A stretch of DNA of 64,000 nt from an uncultured Clostridiaceae bacterium (lineage in GTDB: Bacteria > Bacillota > Clostridia > Clostridiales > Clostridiaceae). This document shows, piece by piece, positions 36,137-46,445 of the stretch. The notes below the pieces were generated by a model that saw only the letters and a program-made list of their open reading frames with translations, was not told the DNA's origin and did not search any database. The position numbers and the translations under genes are program-made. Each line of letters opens with the position of its first letter. Positions within the stretch are counted from its first letter, which is position 1. The stretch is taken from NCBI GenBank assembly GCA_946405135.1, contig CAMJGD010000017.1, positions 1 to 64,000 on the forward strand, given 5' to 3'.

Positions 36137-39100
36137 GTTTAACTCCCTAATAGACAATCTAAAAACAGGGATGCACCATATTCAGTGCATTTATCAAAGT
36201 TTCAATCCCTTATAGGTAATCTAAAAACTGGGATACAAAGAATAGAGGATACTTTATATTTTGAGTTTCAATCCCTTATAGGTAATCTAAAAACAAATCA
36301 AACTTAACAAAGACTACAGAGGAGATTCTAAAGTTTCAATCCCTTATAGGTAATCTAAAAACATTCAACTAAAGCCATACAATATAAACAAATTCGTGTT
36401 TCAATCCCTTATAGGTAATCTAAAAACCATCTTTATGATAAACCCTAGAATCTTGTTTAAATTTGTTTCAATCCCTTATAGGTAATCTAAAAACAAGCAT
36501 GGGGGAACTGGTAGCGGTAGTGATACCATAGTTTCAATCCCTTATAGGTAATCTAAAAACAATATTTTGACAAATAGTTTTATAGTTGAACTTAAAGTTT
36601 CAATCCCTTATAGGTAATCTAAAAACGCTTAAGAAAATGTTAGCTGAAAGATGTGTTATTTGTTTCAATCCCTTATAGGTAATCTAAAAACTAATAGACT
36701 TAAACATAATACAACAAGATAATTATTAGTTTCAATCCCTTATAGGTAATCTAAAAACGAGAACGGAAAAATAAAATCCAAAGGTGCTTATGTGTTTCAA
36801 TCCCTTATAGGTAATCTAAAAACGTAGGTAGTCTTTAGGGCTATATCCTTCCTGTTTAAGTTTCAATCCCTTATAGGTAATCTAAAAACCCCACCCTATA
36901 CAAAGGAGGTATTTACATGAAAGTTAGTTTCAATCCCTTATAGGTAATCTAAAAACAAATTACTAGTTCCTTGAGTCCATGCAAAATCTTGGTTTCAATC
37001 CCTTATAGGTAATCTAAAAACGATATGCTGGAGGTAGATTCTTGTATTAAAGTACCAAGTTTCAATCCCTTATAGGTAATCTAAAAACGAATGAAATAGA
37101 AGATTTTAAGCTAGCTAATAGGAGTTTCAATCCCTTATAGGTAATCTAAAAACCTACAAAACAACAGAAAGACTATTATATTTTATTATGTTTCAATCCC
37201 TTATAGGTAATCTAAAAACTTAAAAGAAAGACACTTAAGAGGGGGAGAAACTACTTAGTTTCAATCCCTTATAGGTAATCTAAAAACCATAAAAAAGCCT
37301 AGTATTTTAACAACTGAAAAAAGTTTCAATCCCTTATAGGTAATCTAAAAACTCAATTATCTTTATAATACAAAGAATTACTATATTGGTTTCAATCCCT
37401 TATAGGTAATCTAAAAACTGCATCCTAGAGAAGTGTTTAAAAAAGCATTAGCTATGTTTCAATCCCTTATAGGTAATCTAAAAACACATAATTGAATTAT
37501 ATAGCTTTCTTGACCTTCTGTGTTTCAATCCCTTATAGGTAATCTAAAAACCCTCTTTTTTATTTTTATAAATAGGAACTTCTTCTTTGTTTCAATCCCT
37601 TATAGGTAATCTAAAAACAATGATTACATACAACCCAACAGAGATAAAAAAGTGTTTCAATCCCTTATAGGTAATCTAAAAACGTGCATCCTAGAGAAGT
37701 GTTTAAAAAAGCATTAGCTATGTTTCAATCCCTTATAGGTAATCTAAAAACTTTAGCACATTTGCATGTATATGTATGCAAAACGAAAGTTTCAATCCCT
37801 TATAGGTAATCTAAAAACTGAACCAATAGAAATAAAAGTTAATGTCATAGATAACGTTTCAATCCCTTATAGGTAATCTAAAAACTAGAATATAACTTAG
37901 ACATAAAAATGAAAGAGATAAGTTTCAATCCCTTATAGGTAATCTAAAAACGCATAAAGAAATGTTAGAAGGAGTATTAAGACCTACGTTTCAATCCCTT
38001 ATAGGTAATCTAAAAACCCAAGCTTTAGCTCTTTTAATAGGATCTTGTATCATAGTTTCAATCCCTTATAGGTAATCTAAAAACTTTTAGATGGAAACAG
38101 CGGAAACAGTTTTTCTCTATAGTTTCAATCCCTTATAGGTAATCTAAAAACATTAAAACGAGGGATAAAGCCAGGTTTTGCACTAGGTGTTTCAATCCCT
38201 TATAGGTAATCTAAAAACTTCTTTTACTGTTTCAGAAAAAGGTTTAACTTTGGAGTTTCAATCCCTTATAGGTAATCTAAAAACGCTTTTATCTACATTC
38301 CCATCTTTAGCTTTTTCTTGTTTCAATCCCTTATAGGTAATCTAAAAACACACTAACCCAAATATTTTTTCTTTTTATTTTCATAGTTTCAATCCCTTAT
38401 AGGTAATCTAAAAACTATAGCAGAAGAGTACAGCATATCACCTACAACTGTGTTTCAATCCCTTATAGGTAATCTAAAAACAGTGATATAGTTGAGGCTG
38501 CTAATAATCTTATTTCTCAGTTTCAATCCCTTATAGGTAATCTAAAAACTGATATCACAACAACTAAAGGAAAAGAAAAAATGCGTTTCAATCCCTTATA
38601 GGTAATCTAAAAACGTTGTATAATTTATTTATTTTTCTTATTAAATCTATAGTTTCAATCCCTTATAGGTAATCTAAAAACACAGAATGATAACAGAACG
38701 TCAGCAGAAACAAACAAGTTTCAATCCCTTATAGGTAATCTAAAAACAAAACAGAGTTATACAATGATAATTTTCAAAATTAGTTTCAATCCCTTATAGG
38801 TAATCTAAAAACTTGTATTCTGCACTTCTTTGCTATCCATTGAATTGTCGTTTCAATCCCTTATAGGTAATCTAAAAACTCATAGCATGAGCACCTTTTA
38901 TATGTCCCTTCCTTTGGTTTCAATCCCTTATAGGTAATCTAAAAACTTTTTACATTAATAATAACACTTACATTGAGTGCTGTGTTTCAATCCCTTATAG
39001 GTAATCTAAAAACCGTAGTAGATTGGGCAATAGAATATAACTTAGACAGTTTCAATCCCTTATAGGTAATCTAAAAACCTAATTGTATATGAAGTAATAA

Positions 39101-41078
39101 AGCATTGGAACACAAGTTTCAATCCCTTATAGGTAATCTAAAAACTTCATATTCAACATTACTAACCATGTCTTTTTCATCAGTTTCAATCCCTTATAGG
39201 TAATCTAAAAACAAAAATAACTTGTTTTTATACAATACCTAAAAGTGCAAGGTTTCAATCCCTTATAGGTAATCTAAAAACGCAAACAAAGAACTAACAG
39301 GGCATGAAACATTATACTGTTTCAATCCCTTATAGGTAATCTAAAAACTATATATAGGGGATTCTGAGGTTGAAGGAGTTGGTAGTTTCAATCCCTTATA
39401 GGTAATCTAAAAACTTGATAGAAGAAATAAAAGAAATAAATGAAGTATTAGGTTTCAATCCCTTATAGGTAATCTAAAAACTCAATTAACTGCTCTTCCA
39501 AAGACTTTATTTCTCCAAGTTTCAATCCCTTATAGGTAATCTAAAAACCAGCATTTTTTAATTTTTCGATTCATATTCTTTGAAGTTTCAATCCCTTATA
39601 GGTAATCTAAAAACTATTAGAACTGTTATTCCAATTACCACCTAATTGAGGTTTCAATCCCTTATAGGTAATCTAAAAACTAGTTCAAGGTTCAATGTAA
39701 TTTAAAATTATTAAGGTTTCAATCCCTTATAGGTAATCTAAAAACTAGCTGAATACTTTCATTTCTGTAACAGGCTATTAAGTTTCAATCCCTTATAGGT
39801 AATCTAAAAACTCATTAGCTTCAAAAGGTCTTTTACAAGTTGGGCATAGTTTCAATCCCTTATAGGTAATCTAAAAACACTTATATATGATTACACTTGA
39901 TACCAAATTAAATAGTTTCAATCCCTTATAGGTAATCTAAAAACATTCATGGGGTAATTGATACTGACTTATTAGAAATAGGTTTCAATCCCTTATAGGT
40001 AATCTAAAAACTTGTTTCTTTAGCTCTTCTACTTCTGAATTTCCTTGTTTCAATCCCTTATAGGTAATCTAAAAACAAGTAGATTTTGTTCTCAAAAAAC
40101 ATTATTTAATACGTTTCAATCCCTTATAGGTAATCTAAAAACACCATACTTTCAATACAAAGAAATTTGTAATGAAAGTTTCAATCCCTTATAGGTAATC
40201 TAAAAACAAAGAAAATAATAGCTATTAAAAGTTATTTAGACAAGTTTCAATCCCTTATAGGTAATCTAAAAACCAAAACCTGTTAAATCTTGAGAACCTT
40301 CCTTATTTTGTTTCAATCCCTTATAGGTAATCTAAAAACATTGAATCTGAAATGGTTGATTTTACTAGACTTATAGTGTTTCAATCCCTTATAGGTAATC
40401 TAAAAACTGAATGTATATATCTCTATAAGTTTCTTATCTTGTGCTAGTTTCAATCCCTTATAGGTAATCTAAAAACGGAGTTTATCATCAAATTTATAGT
40501 CTAATATCTCTAGTTTCAATCCCTTATAGGTAATCTAAAAACGCAGGAGCTGCGATAGTAGGAACAGGGTACTTAATTCAGTTTCAATCCCTTATAGGTA
40601 ATCTAAAAACGTAAACCAATCCCAATGCTTTTGTAGCACTGTTTCGTTGGTTTCAATCCCTTATAGGTAATCTAAAAACAGTGATACCTTCCAGGCTCAT
40701 CATTATCCGGTATGAGTTTCAATCCCTTATAGGTAATCTAAAAACGGATGGAGTTCCTAACATTCTTAGAAAACATAGTGGAGTTTCAATCCCTTATAGG
40801 TAATCTAAAAACCTTCCTCAAGCCAGTCGGTTACATCTCCCTTTTCTTGTTTCAATCCCTTATAGGTAATCTAAAAACAAAAGAGACATGGACCAGATAC
40901 AAAGGTATATAGATGAGTTTCAATCCCTTATAGGTAATCTAAAAACAAACACTTGACAAGGTGATAACACCATGATATTATAGTTTCAATCCCTTATAGG
41001 TAATCTAAAAACTCAGTAAGTCTAATTTTTTCAGCATTTTTAATTCTGGTTTCAATCCCTTATAGGTAATCTAAAAAC
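36137..41078 (-). CRISPR. CRISPR array 3: 75 repeats (one degenerate), 74 spacers
   Basis: I counted 75 repeats of 30 bp, read leftwards from a leader on the right (41079-41222). In crRNA sense the repeat begins GTTTTTAGATTACC and ends AAGGGATTGAAAC, differing from array 2 at two internal bases while keeping handle ATTGAAAC. The distal repeat (36137-36166) is degenerate (GTTTAACTCCCTAATAG), as expected at the old end. Spacers are about 33-39 bp. One target is sampled twice with one base difference in length (37419-37455, 37684-37721), and two spacers overlap (37886-37921, 39014-39048). No cas gene is adjacent. Confidence 0.98.
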
Positions 41079-41222
41079 CCGTTAGATATAGAATACTACA
41101 GCCTTTTCATTTTTGCAAATGTTTGTAAATAAAAGGGTTAATTGTGTTAAAGTGCTTGATTAAGCCATTAGCATTTTCGTCGATGTCCAGTGTTTTTTGC
41201 ACTATCGTAGGTAGACGAAAAT
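41079..41222 (-). promoter_or_regulatory. Leader of CRISPR array 3
   Basis: It is related to the other two leaders: TTAGATATAGAATACTACAG at the repeat junction and the conserved TTTTCGTCGATGTCCAGTG block with GACGAAAAT at the outer end. The 16-bp inverted repeat of leaders 1 and 2 is degraded here to a short imperfect stem. Beyond it, 41223-41464 holds no gene that I can see. Confidence 0.88.
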
Positions 41223-41464
41223 AAAAAGTAAACCATTTTCTCTAGTCTAAAGATTCATTAAATATAGACTAATACATACTTTTGTATTTTGCAAATACTT
41301 TATAAAAAAGCTTTCTTCTTTCACTTTCCGGTCCTGCAAAAATAAATAAAATATGTAATTATAATTATTTTTCACAAATTGTCAGGTAGAAAATTATATT
41401 TTTGCAAAGACTTATATTTTTATTTATAATATTTATAAATAAACTGTGAGCAGAACTTAGTAAA

Positions 41465-41716
41465 ATGGATGTAGCTGAGAACTTAGAAAAAGTTTATATA
41501 AAAAATCAAAAGTAATAGAAATGACTTGTGCAATGTTAAGGGATATTAGTCCTACAAATGAAGTTTTCACTATTACTGAAAAAGCTTGAGGAACTTGAAT
41601 TTTTTCATTGTTTTTTTGGTGGCTTTATTCCTAAAAAACGTTTTGGAGAAGCCTTGGAAAATGAGCCTAGCATAAATAATTTTATAAAAATTTTAGATAA
41701 AGTCTTCAATAAATAG
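41465..41716 (+). pseudogene. Short decayed coding remnant
   Basis: A frame starting at ATG 41465 (MDVAENLEKVYIKNQK) ends early. Downstream, EMTCAMLRDISPTNEVFTIT and, after a frame change, KLEELEFFHCFFGGFIPKK then RFGEALENEPSINNF read as protein up to a TAG just before a terminator. Two frames and several stops mean it is broken. I cannot name the family. Confidence 0.45.
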
Positions 41717-41747
41717 AACTTGTTTTTAAAGCAGGTTCTTTTTATTT
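41715..41747 (+). terminator. Rho-independent terminator
   Basis: AGAACTTG and CAGGTTCT pair (one G-U) around TTTTTAAAG, followed by TTTTATTTT. It closes the broken gene to its left. Confidence 0.75.
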
Positions 41748-41914
41748 TAGATATTAACATAAATTGTATCAGAAATATATACCTTCATTATTTACTTTTA
41801 AAGATGACAAATGGTAAAATTATTATTATATAAAAAATACTGTTACTTAAACCCATTTTTAAAAAATTATGTGTTAATATGCTTTGGATTAAAAAAATTA
41901 AAGGAGTGTATCAT

Positions 41915-42691
41915 ATGGATAAATACACTGAACAAAATAAAATCGCTTGGGAATACAGTGCATATGATTTCTGGGTTAGCCAATCTGGGACTCCCTCTGA
42001 AAGAGCAAAGAAGGATTTAGAAAATCCACGTGCTATGCTAAAGAACTACGCTAAGTATTTTGATGATGTAAAAGGATTAAAAATAGCAAATATTTGCGGA
42101 TCCTGCGGTAAAAAGGCTGTTCCACTTTCCATACTAGGTGCTTCAGTTACGATATTTGATATATCAAAAGAAAATAAACGATATGCCTGTGAAACTGCAG
42201 CTTCAGCAGGAACTCATATTGATTATGTAGTTGGAGATATAATGAATATAGACATGTCTATATATGAAAGATACTTCGACATAGTATTTATGGAAGGTGG
42301 TATACTACACTATTTTTATAACATTGAAAAGTTTATGGGCATTATGAATAAACTTCTTAAAGATGGTGGTAAGATGATATACAGTGACTTTCATCCAATT
42401 AACAAGCTTATAGACGCATTAGAGCTTGGAAATAAAACAACAGATTATTTTTCTACAGATATTATGGAATGTGAGATGGCTCATGCAAGATTTTATGATG
42501 ATGAAAAGAGAAGAAAATTTCCAAAATGTCATATAAGAAGATATACACTCAGTGAGATAATAAATTCAGTAATAAATAGTGGTTTTATTATAAAAAGCTT
42601 TGAAGAACATCCCGCTTGGACAAACCCTAAGCTTCCTGGAGAATTTACATTAGTAGCAGATAAAAATGTTTTTAAATATTGTAAAAAATAA
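41915..42691 (+). CDS. Class I SAM-dependent methyltransferase
   Basis: This is a 258-residue protein. The start ATG 41915 has AAAGGAG upstream; the longer frame from 41879 is unlikely. The Rossmann-type motif I region reads LKIANICGSCGKKAVPLSIL, followed by the acidic end of strand 2 (VTIFDIS) and motif II/III residues (VVGDIMNID, FDIVFMEGGILHYF). The C-terminal part (FTLVADK) completes the sheet. The substrate is unknown; the Gly-poor motif I with CGSCG is slightly unusual. It starts the ordinary chromosomal part right of array 3. Confidence 0.88.
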   Translation: MDKYTEQNKIAWEYSAYDFWVSQSGTPSERAKKDLENPRAMLKNYAKYFDDVKGLKIANICGSCGKKAVPLSILGASVTIFDISKENKRYACETAASAGTHIDYVVGDIMNIDMSIYERYFDIVFMEGGILHYFYNIEKFMGIMNKLLKDGGKMIYSDFHPINKLIDALELGNKTTDYFSTDIMECEMAHARFYDDEKRRKFPKCHIRRYTLSEIINSVINSGFIIKSFEEHPAWTNPKLPGEFTLVADKNVFKYCKK

Positions 42692-42742
42692 TATTAGTTC
42701 ACTAAGCTATGAAAAAATATTTAAAAGAAAGGTGATGATACA

Positions 42743-43249
42743 GTGTTTGATATAGCTATATTTAATAATATGAGTACAGAGGAAAAATATGAAAATATGC
42801 TAGCTATGTTAGAAGGTTTAGTAAGTGATGATAGTGATAGCATCATTACAAAGCTTGCTAATGCCTCAGCGCTTATAAATGCTTTAATTGATAGAATTAA
42901 TTGGTGTGGATTTTACCTTGTTAAGGATGATGAGTTAGTTTTAGGTCCCTTTCAAGGCCTGCCTGCTTGCACAAAAATCAAAATTGGACATGGTGTTTGC
43001 GGTACTGCCTTTAAAGAAAGAAAAACCATGAGAATTGAAAATGTACACTGCTTTGAAGGACATATAGCTTGTGATGCAGCTTCTAATTCAGAATTAGTTA
43101 TTCCCATTATAAAAAATCATAAACTATATGGCGTATTGGATTTAGATAGCGCTGAAACTGCTAGATTTACAGAAATAGAAGAACATTATTTAGAAAAGTC
43201 TATGGAAATACTAACTAAATATATAGATTTTGAGAACATATTATTTTAA
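42743..43249 (+). CDS. msrC: Free methionine-(R)-sulfoxide reductase (GAF type)
   Basis: This 168-residue single GAF-domain enzyme reduces free methionine-R-sulfoxide using Cys residues. The family signature is clear: NWCGFYLV, LGPFQGLPACTKIKIGHGVC with G next, and EGHIACDAASNSELVIP. The Cys residues in PAC, GVCG and IACD are the expected catalytic and resolving set. It starts at GTG 42743 with AGGTGATG upstream. It follows the methyltransferase by 51 bp and ends at a strong bidirectional terminator. The role is protection against oxidation in the cytoplasm. Confidence 0.93.
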   Translation: MFDIAIFNNMSTEEKYENMLAMLEGLVSDDSDSIITKLANASALINALIDRINWCGFYLVKDDELVLGPFQGLPACTKIKIGHGVCGTAFKERKTMRIENVHCFEGHIACDAASNSELVIPIIKNHKLYGVLDLDSAETARFTEIEEHYLEKSMEILTKYIDFENILF

Positions 43250-43252
43250 ATG

Positions 43253-43300
43253 AAAAAAACACTATCAAAGTTTTTTAAATAACTTTTGATAGTGTTTTTC
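43253..43300. terminator. Bidirectional terminator between convergent genes
   Basis: AAAAAACACTATCAAAGTT and AACTTTTGATAGTGTTTTT pair around a short loop with one bulge. A- and T-tracts on both sides suit both directions. Confidence 0.85.
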
Positions 43301-43351
43301 TATATTGAAAGTATATATCTTACAAAAATTCTTTGCTGATTTTTGTGTATG

Positions 43352-44557
43352 CTACTGATTTGCTGCAATACCCTTAGATGACATGGTTCTTTGATCTATT
43401 TCTCCTGCTTTCTTTATAGCTATCTTTGTCATTAAAGGTCCTATAAGCTCATAAATCACTGTAGCTGAAAGTATTATTGTTCTTATTTTAGCTCCATAAG
43501 CTGGTATGGAATTTTCAGCTATCATAGAAAGCCCAATAGCAACTCCTGCTTGAGGTACAAGGGCAAGTCCTAAATATTTCTTTATTTTTTCTGGAGCCCC
43601 TGTAAGCTCTCCACCAATGTATACTCCTAAAGCTTTTCCTAATACTCTAAATACCATATATCCTACACCAATTAAGCCTACACTTTTAAGTATGCTGAGA
43701 TTTAAATCTAATCCTGCCACAGTAAAAAATCCCACAAATATGGGAGGCGTTACTTTATCTACTATAGATATGAATTTGCTGCTATTTTGACACAAATTAC
43801 TGATAGTAGCTCCCATCATCATGCAAGTTAAAAGCGGAGATATATTTAACTTATTAGCTGTACCTGATGCCATAAATATAAAAGCTATAGTAATTACTAA
43901 AAGTTCATTTTCTCCTTCTACCCTCTTTACTATAAAAGAATATAAAAATCCTAATACAAAACCAATGAAAAGTGCCATAATTATCTCTAGTATAGGCTTT
44001 AATATGGCCATGGAAAGAGAAGTACTGCTATTTCCCATTAAAGAATCAGCCACAGCCATAGATATACCAAATAATATTATACCTACTGCATCATCCATGG
44101 CTACTACCTGTAAAAGTGTACTAGTAAATTCCCCTTTTGCCTTATACTGTCTTACTACCAATATGGTAGCAGCAGGTGCTGTTGCAGCAGCTATAGCTCC
44201 AAGGGTTATACTGAAGGGAATATCTTGTTTAAATATAAATATCATAGCTAAGTCTACCACTATAACTGCACCAAAAGCCTCCATTATAGTAATACCTATT
44301 ACAGACTTGCCTGTCTTTTTTAAGTTTTTTATATTAAATTCACTGCCTATGCCATAAGCTATGAATCCTAAAGCTATTTCTGAAATTATACCTAAGCTTT
44401 TTACCACATCCTCAGGAACAATTTTTAAAACATAAGGTCCAATTATAACTCCAGCTATTAGATATCCTGTAACATTTGGAAGTTTTATCTTTGAAACTAT
44501 TTTTGCAAATAGCATTCCTGAAAATAATATAACCGCCATATAAAATAGTATGTCCAT
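43352..44557 (-). CDS. Kef/CPA2-type cation:proton antiporter
   Basis: This 401-residue membrane protein has about 12 hydrophobic segments. ATG 44557 is preceded six bases upstream by AGAGGG, better placed than the ATG at 44563. CPA2 hallmarks are present: LPNVTGYLIAGVIIGP near the start, AAATAPAATILVVRQY, and AMDDAVGIILFG with the paired Asp residues of the ion site. It lacks the C-terminal RCK/TrkA-N domain of long Kef proteins. The gene upstream encodes a PII-like protein, 82 bp away and in the same direction, which may regulate the transporter. Confidence 0.92.
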   Translation of the reverse strand: MDILFYMAVILFSGMLFAKIVSKIKLPNVTGYLIAGVIIGPYVLKIVPEDVVKSLGIISEIALGFIAYGIGSEFNIKNLKKTGKSVIGITIMEAFGAVIVVDLAMIFIFKQDIPFSITLGAIAAATAPAATILVVRQYKAKGEFTSTLLQVVAMDDAVGIILFGISMAVADSLMGNSSTSLSMAILKPILEIIMALFIGFVLGFLYSFIVKRVEGENELLVITIAFIFMASGTANKLNISPLLTCMMMGATISNLCQNSSKFISIVDKVTPPIFVGFFTVAGLDLNLSILKSVGLIGVGYMVFRVLGKALGVYIGGELTGAPEKIKKYLGLALVPQAGVAIGLSMIAENSIPAYGAKIRTIILSATVIYELIGPLMTKIAIKKAGEIDQRTMSSKGIAANQ

Positions 44558-44645
44558 CTTCATCCCTCTTTTGCATTTAATTTATAAAAATATGAAAGCC
44601 TGCTTCTATCCATGGATCTACAGACAAAGCATACGTGATATAAAA

Positions 44646-44987
44646 CTACTTATGCTTTATACCTTCAACATAACCTATAGGCATAGTAAATACTATTCCC
44701 ACATCGGGTTTTGTTAGGTCTCCTGTCTCTTTTTTAATGCAATTAAGAGCAGTTTCTAGTTCATTATCCTCAATAACTACAAATATAGTCTTGTTATAAG
44801 GATATTTTTCATGCATTAACATTTTTATAGAGCCGAAAAAGGGAATGTCTGAGCCGCTTTCCTCAAGTACTCTTGCCATTCCCATGCTGTCGATAACTGT
44901 AGCACCTTTTATTCCGCTGGTTATAAAATTTTCTAGTATACCTTCCAAACATTCTACCTTATTTAAAACTAAAAATAAAACCTGCAT
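44646..44987 (-). CDS. PII-like signalling protein
   Basis: This 113-residue protein has a ferredoxin-like beta-alpha-beta pattern as in PII proteins: MQVLFLVLNKVECLEGILEN with FITSGIKGATVIDSMGMARVL, then KTIFVVIEDNELETALNCIK and a VGIVFTMPIGYVEGIKH end. The T-loop region is short and lacks the uridylylation Tyr pattern of GlnB. ATG 44987 follows AGGAGG. PII-like proteins encoded next to transporters often bind them or sense nucleotides. A link with the downstream antiporter is inferred from position. Confidence 0.8.
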   Translation of the reverse strand: MQVLFLVLNKVECLEGILENFITSGIKGATVIDSMGMARVLEESGSDIPFFGSIKMLMHEKYPYNKTIFVVIEDNELETALNCIKKETGDLTKPDVGIVFTMPIGYVEGIKHK

Positions 44988-45177
44988 CAAATTTCCTCCT
45001 CACATATTTAATTAAACTTATATATTATTAGTATAACATAGTTTTTTTCAATTGATAAATATTCTATGCTACCTTCTCCTTTAATATATAGGCCTATGAG
45101 GCTTTTAGACCTTAAGAGTTTTTTCTCACATAAAATAATTACATTATACTTTTTTTAGCTGTAATATAATAATGCTA

Positions 45178-45206
45178 TTGAAATTTTTTATTATATGATA
45201 TATTAT
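45178..45206 (+). promoter_or_regulatory. Promoter of the trpP T-box transcript
   Basis: TTGAAA (45178-45183), a 17-bp gap and TATTAT (45201-45206) lie just upstream of the T-box leader. Confidence 0.6.
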
Positions 45207-45239
45207 ATAATACATAAAGCTTATAATTTTAAATTCGTT

Positions 45240-45500
45240 TATGAGGAATAGTAGCTGAAATTAAACAATTAAAGAGAGTGGAGGATGGTGGAATCTCCAT
45301 ATTGATACTTTCAGTGAATGGACCTTTCAGAAGTAAACCGAAATCATCTTGTATGAAAGTAGTATTTACCGGAAGCCTACCGTTAAAAAGGATAGAGCAT
45401 GTTAGTGCTTGAATTAGAGTTATATCATTTTTTGTGATATAAGTTAGGTGGCACCGCGAGTTAAACCTTCGCCCTAATATTAGGGAGAAGGTTTTTTTAT
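45240..45500 (+). promoter_or_regulatory. T-box riboswitch, probably tryptophan-specific
   Basis: The T-box sequence AGGTGGCACCGCG is at 45446-45458. A terminator follows at 45464-45497: AACCTTC and GAAGGTT arms with CCCTAATATTAGGG inside, then seven Ts. Upstream, Stem I contains GTGAATGGACC, where TGG at 45319-45321 fits a Trp specifier codon. Uncharged tRNA-Trp would stabilise the antiterminator. The gene controlled is trpP, which agrees with the specifier. The specifier was placed by eye. Confidence 0.9.
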
Positions 45501-45609
45501 TTGCTTTTATTTTAATATATCTTAAGGAAAGAAGGTGTATTTTAGCTAGTTACTATATAAAAAACTTATAATATTCTAAAATTTTATTTAAGTAAAAGGA
45601 GTGGTAAAA

Positions 45610-46125
45610 ATGAAACTTAAAAAATTAATAACTATTTCATTATTTCTAGCTATTGGATTCATACTTCATCAAATAATGCCTCCTATATTTTTAGGCATAA
45701 AACCAGATTTTTTATTATCTATGATGTTTATATCCATAATAGTATGCGATGATTATAAAAGTGCTTTACTTTGTGGTATAGTGTTTGGAATATTTGCAGC
45801 TATAACTACTGGTTTTCCCGGTGGCCAGATACCAAATGTAATAGATAAAATCGTCACTGCAAATTTTATATATCTTTTAAATAAATATGCAATAAAACCT
45901 TTAAATAAGATAAACTCTAATATAAAAATAGTATCATTAAGCTTTTTAGGTACTCTAGTAAGCGGCGCAGTTTTTCTTTTTTCTGTAAGCCTAATGTTTG
46001 GGCTTCCTGCCAATTTTATAATATTATTTTTAACTGTAGTACTTCCTACTTCACTACTAAACTGCTTTATAACAATGATTATATATAATTTATTTTTAGG
46101 AAGTAAAAAAATAATACTGCCATAA
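45610..46125 (+). CDS. trpP: Tryptophan transporter TrpP
   Basis: This 171-residue membrane protein has five or six hydrophobic segments. ATG 45610 follows AAGGAG by 8 bases; a GTG nine bases earlier is less likely. The N-terminal pattern KKLITISLFLAIGFILHQIM and the loop TTGFPGGQIPNVIDKIVTA are typical of the TrpP family, which resembles ECF substrate-binding subunits. The T-box upstream with a Trp codon supports the substrate. The protein would import tryptophan when charged tRNA-Trp is low. Confidence 0.93.
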   Translation: MKLKKLITISLFLAIGFILHQIMPPIFLGIKPDFLLSMMFISIIVCDDYKSALLCGIVFGIFAAITTGFPGGQIPNVIDKIVTANFIYLLNKYAIKPLNKINSNIKIVSLSFLGTLVSGAVFLFSVSLMFGLPANFIILFLTVVLPTSLLNCFITMIIYNLFLGSKKIILP

Positions 46126-46445
46126 AAATAACAGTATTAAAATATAAATAATAATTTAAAATGCATGCAAAAATATTATACCATTAATGCTATATATTGA
46201 ACTAGTAAAATATAGGAAAACTGTTCAAAAGCATTATATATTTAAATATATTTTATATAAGTTATCTAATTTGAATTAGATAAAAGGACTGTAAGGCGAT
46301 ACATCTTTATTTATTGCTTTGCAGTCTATTTTTCCAATAATGTCCATATGTGTTCTATTGACTGAATTTATAATTTATATTATGATTCTATTGTAAACCA
46401 ATAAATTTAATTTGGTTTACAATAATATTATGTGGAGGAACTAAT
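46126..46445 (+). other. Intergenic region between trpP and bioY
   Basis: No gene is seen in these 320 bp. A short hairpin (TAATACTG with CAGTATTA, 46111-46138) overlaps the trpP end. A second possible terminator stem (GGACTG with GCAGTCT, 46286-46328, followed by ATTTTT) lies further on, and the bioY operator is at the right end. Confidence 0.5.
46391..46422 (+). promoter_or_regulatory. BirA operator in front of bioY
   Basis: TTGTAAACC and GGTTTACAA form a perfect 9-bp inverted repeat separated by 14 bases, the known Firmicutes BirA box. Biotinyl-AMP-loaded BirA would repress bioY when biotin is plentiful. Confidence 0.9.

Noticed and set aside
35957..36215. Plus-strand frames 35957-36142 and 36015-36215 as genes
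   Set aside because: They have no ribosome site and overlap the degenerate array 3 repeat and a minus-strand coding remnant.
45601..45610. GTG at 45601 as the trpP start
   Set aside because: It lies inside the AAGGAGTGG ribosome site; ATG 45610 has the correct spacing.
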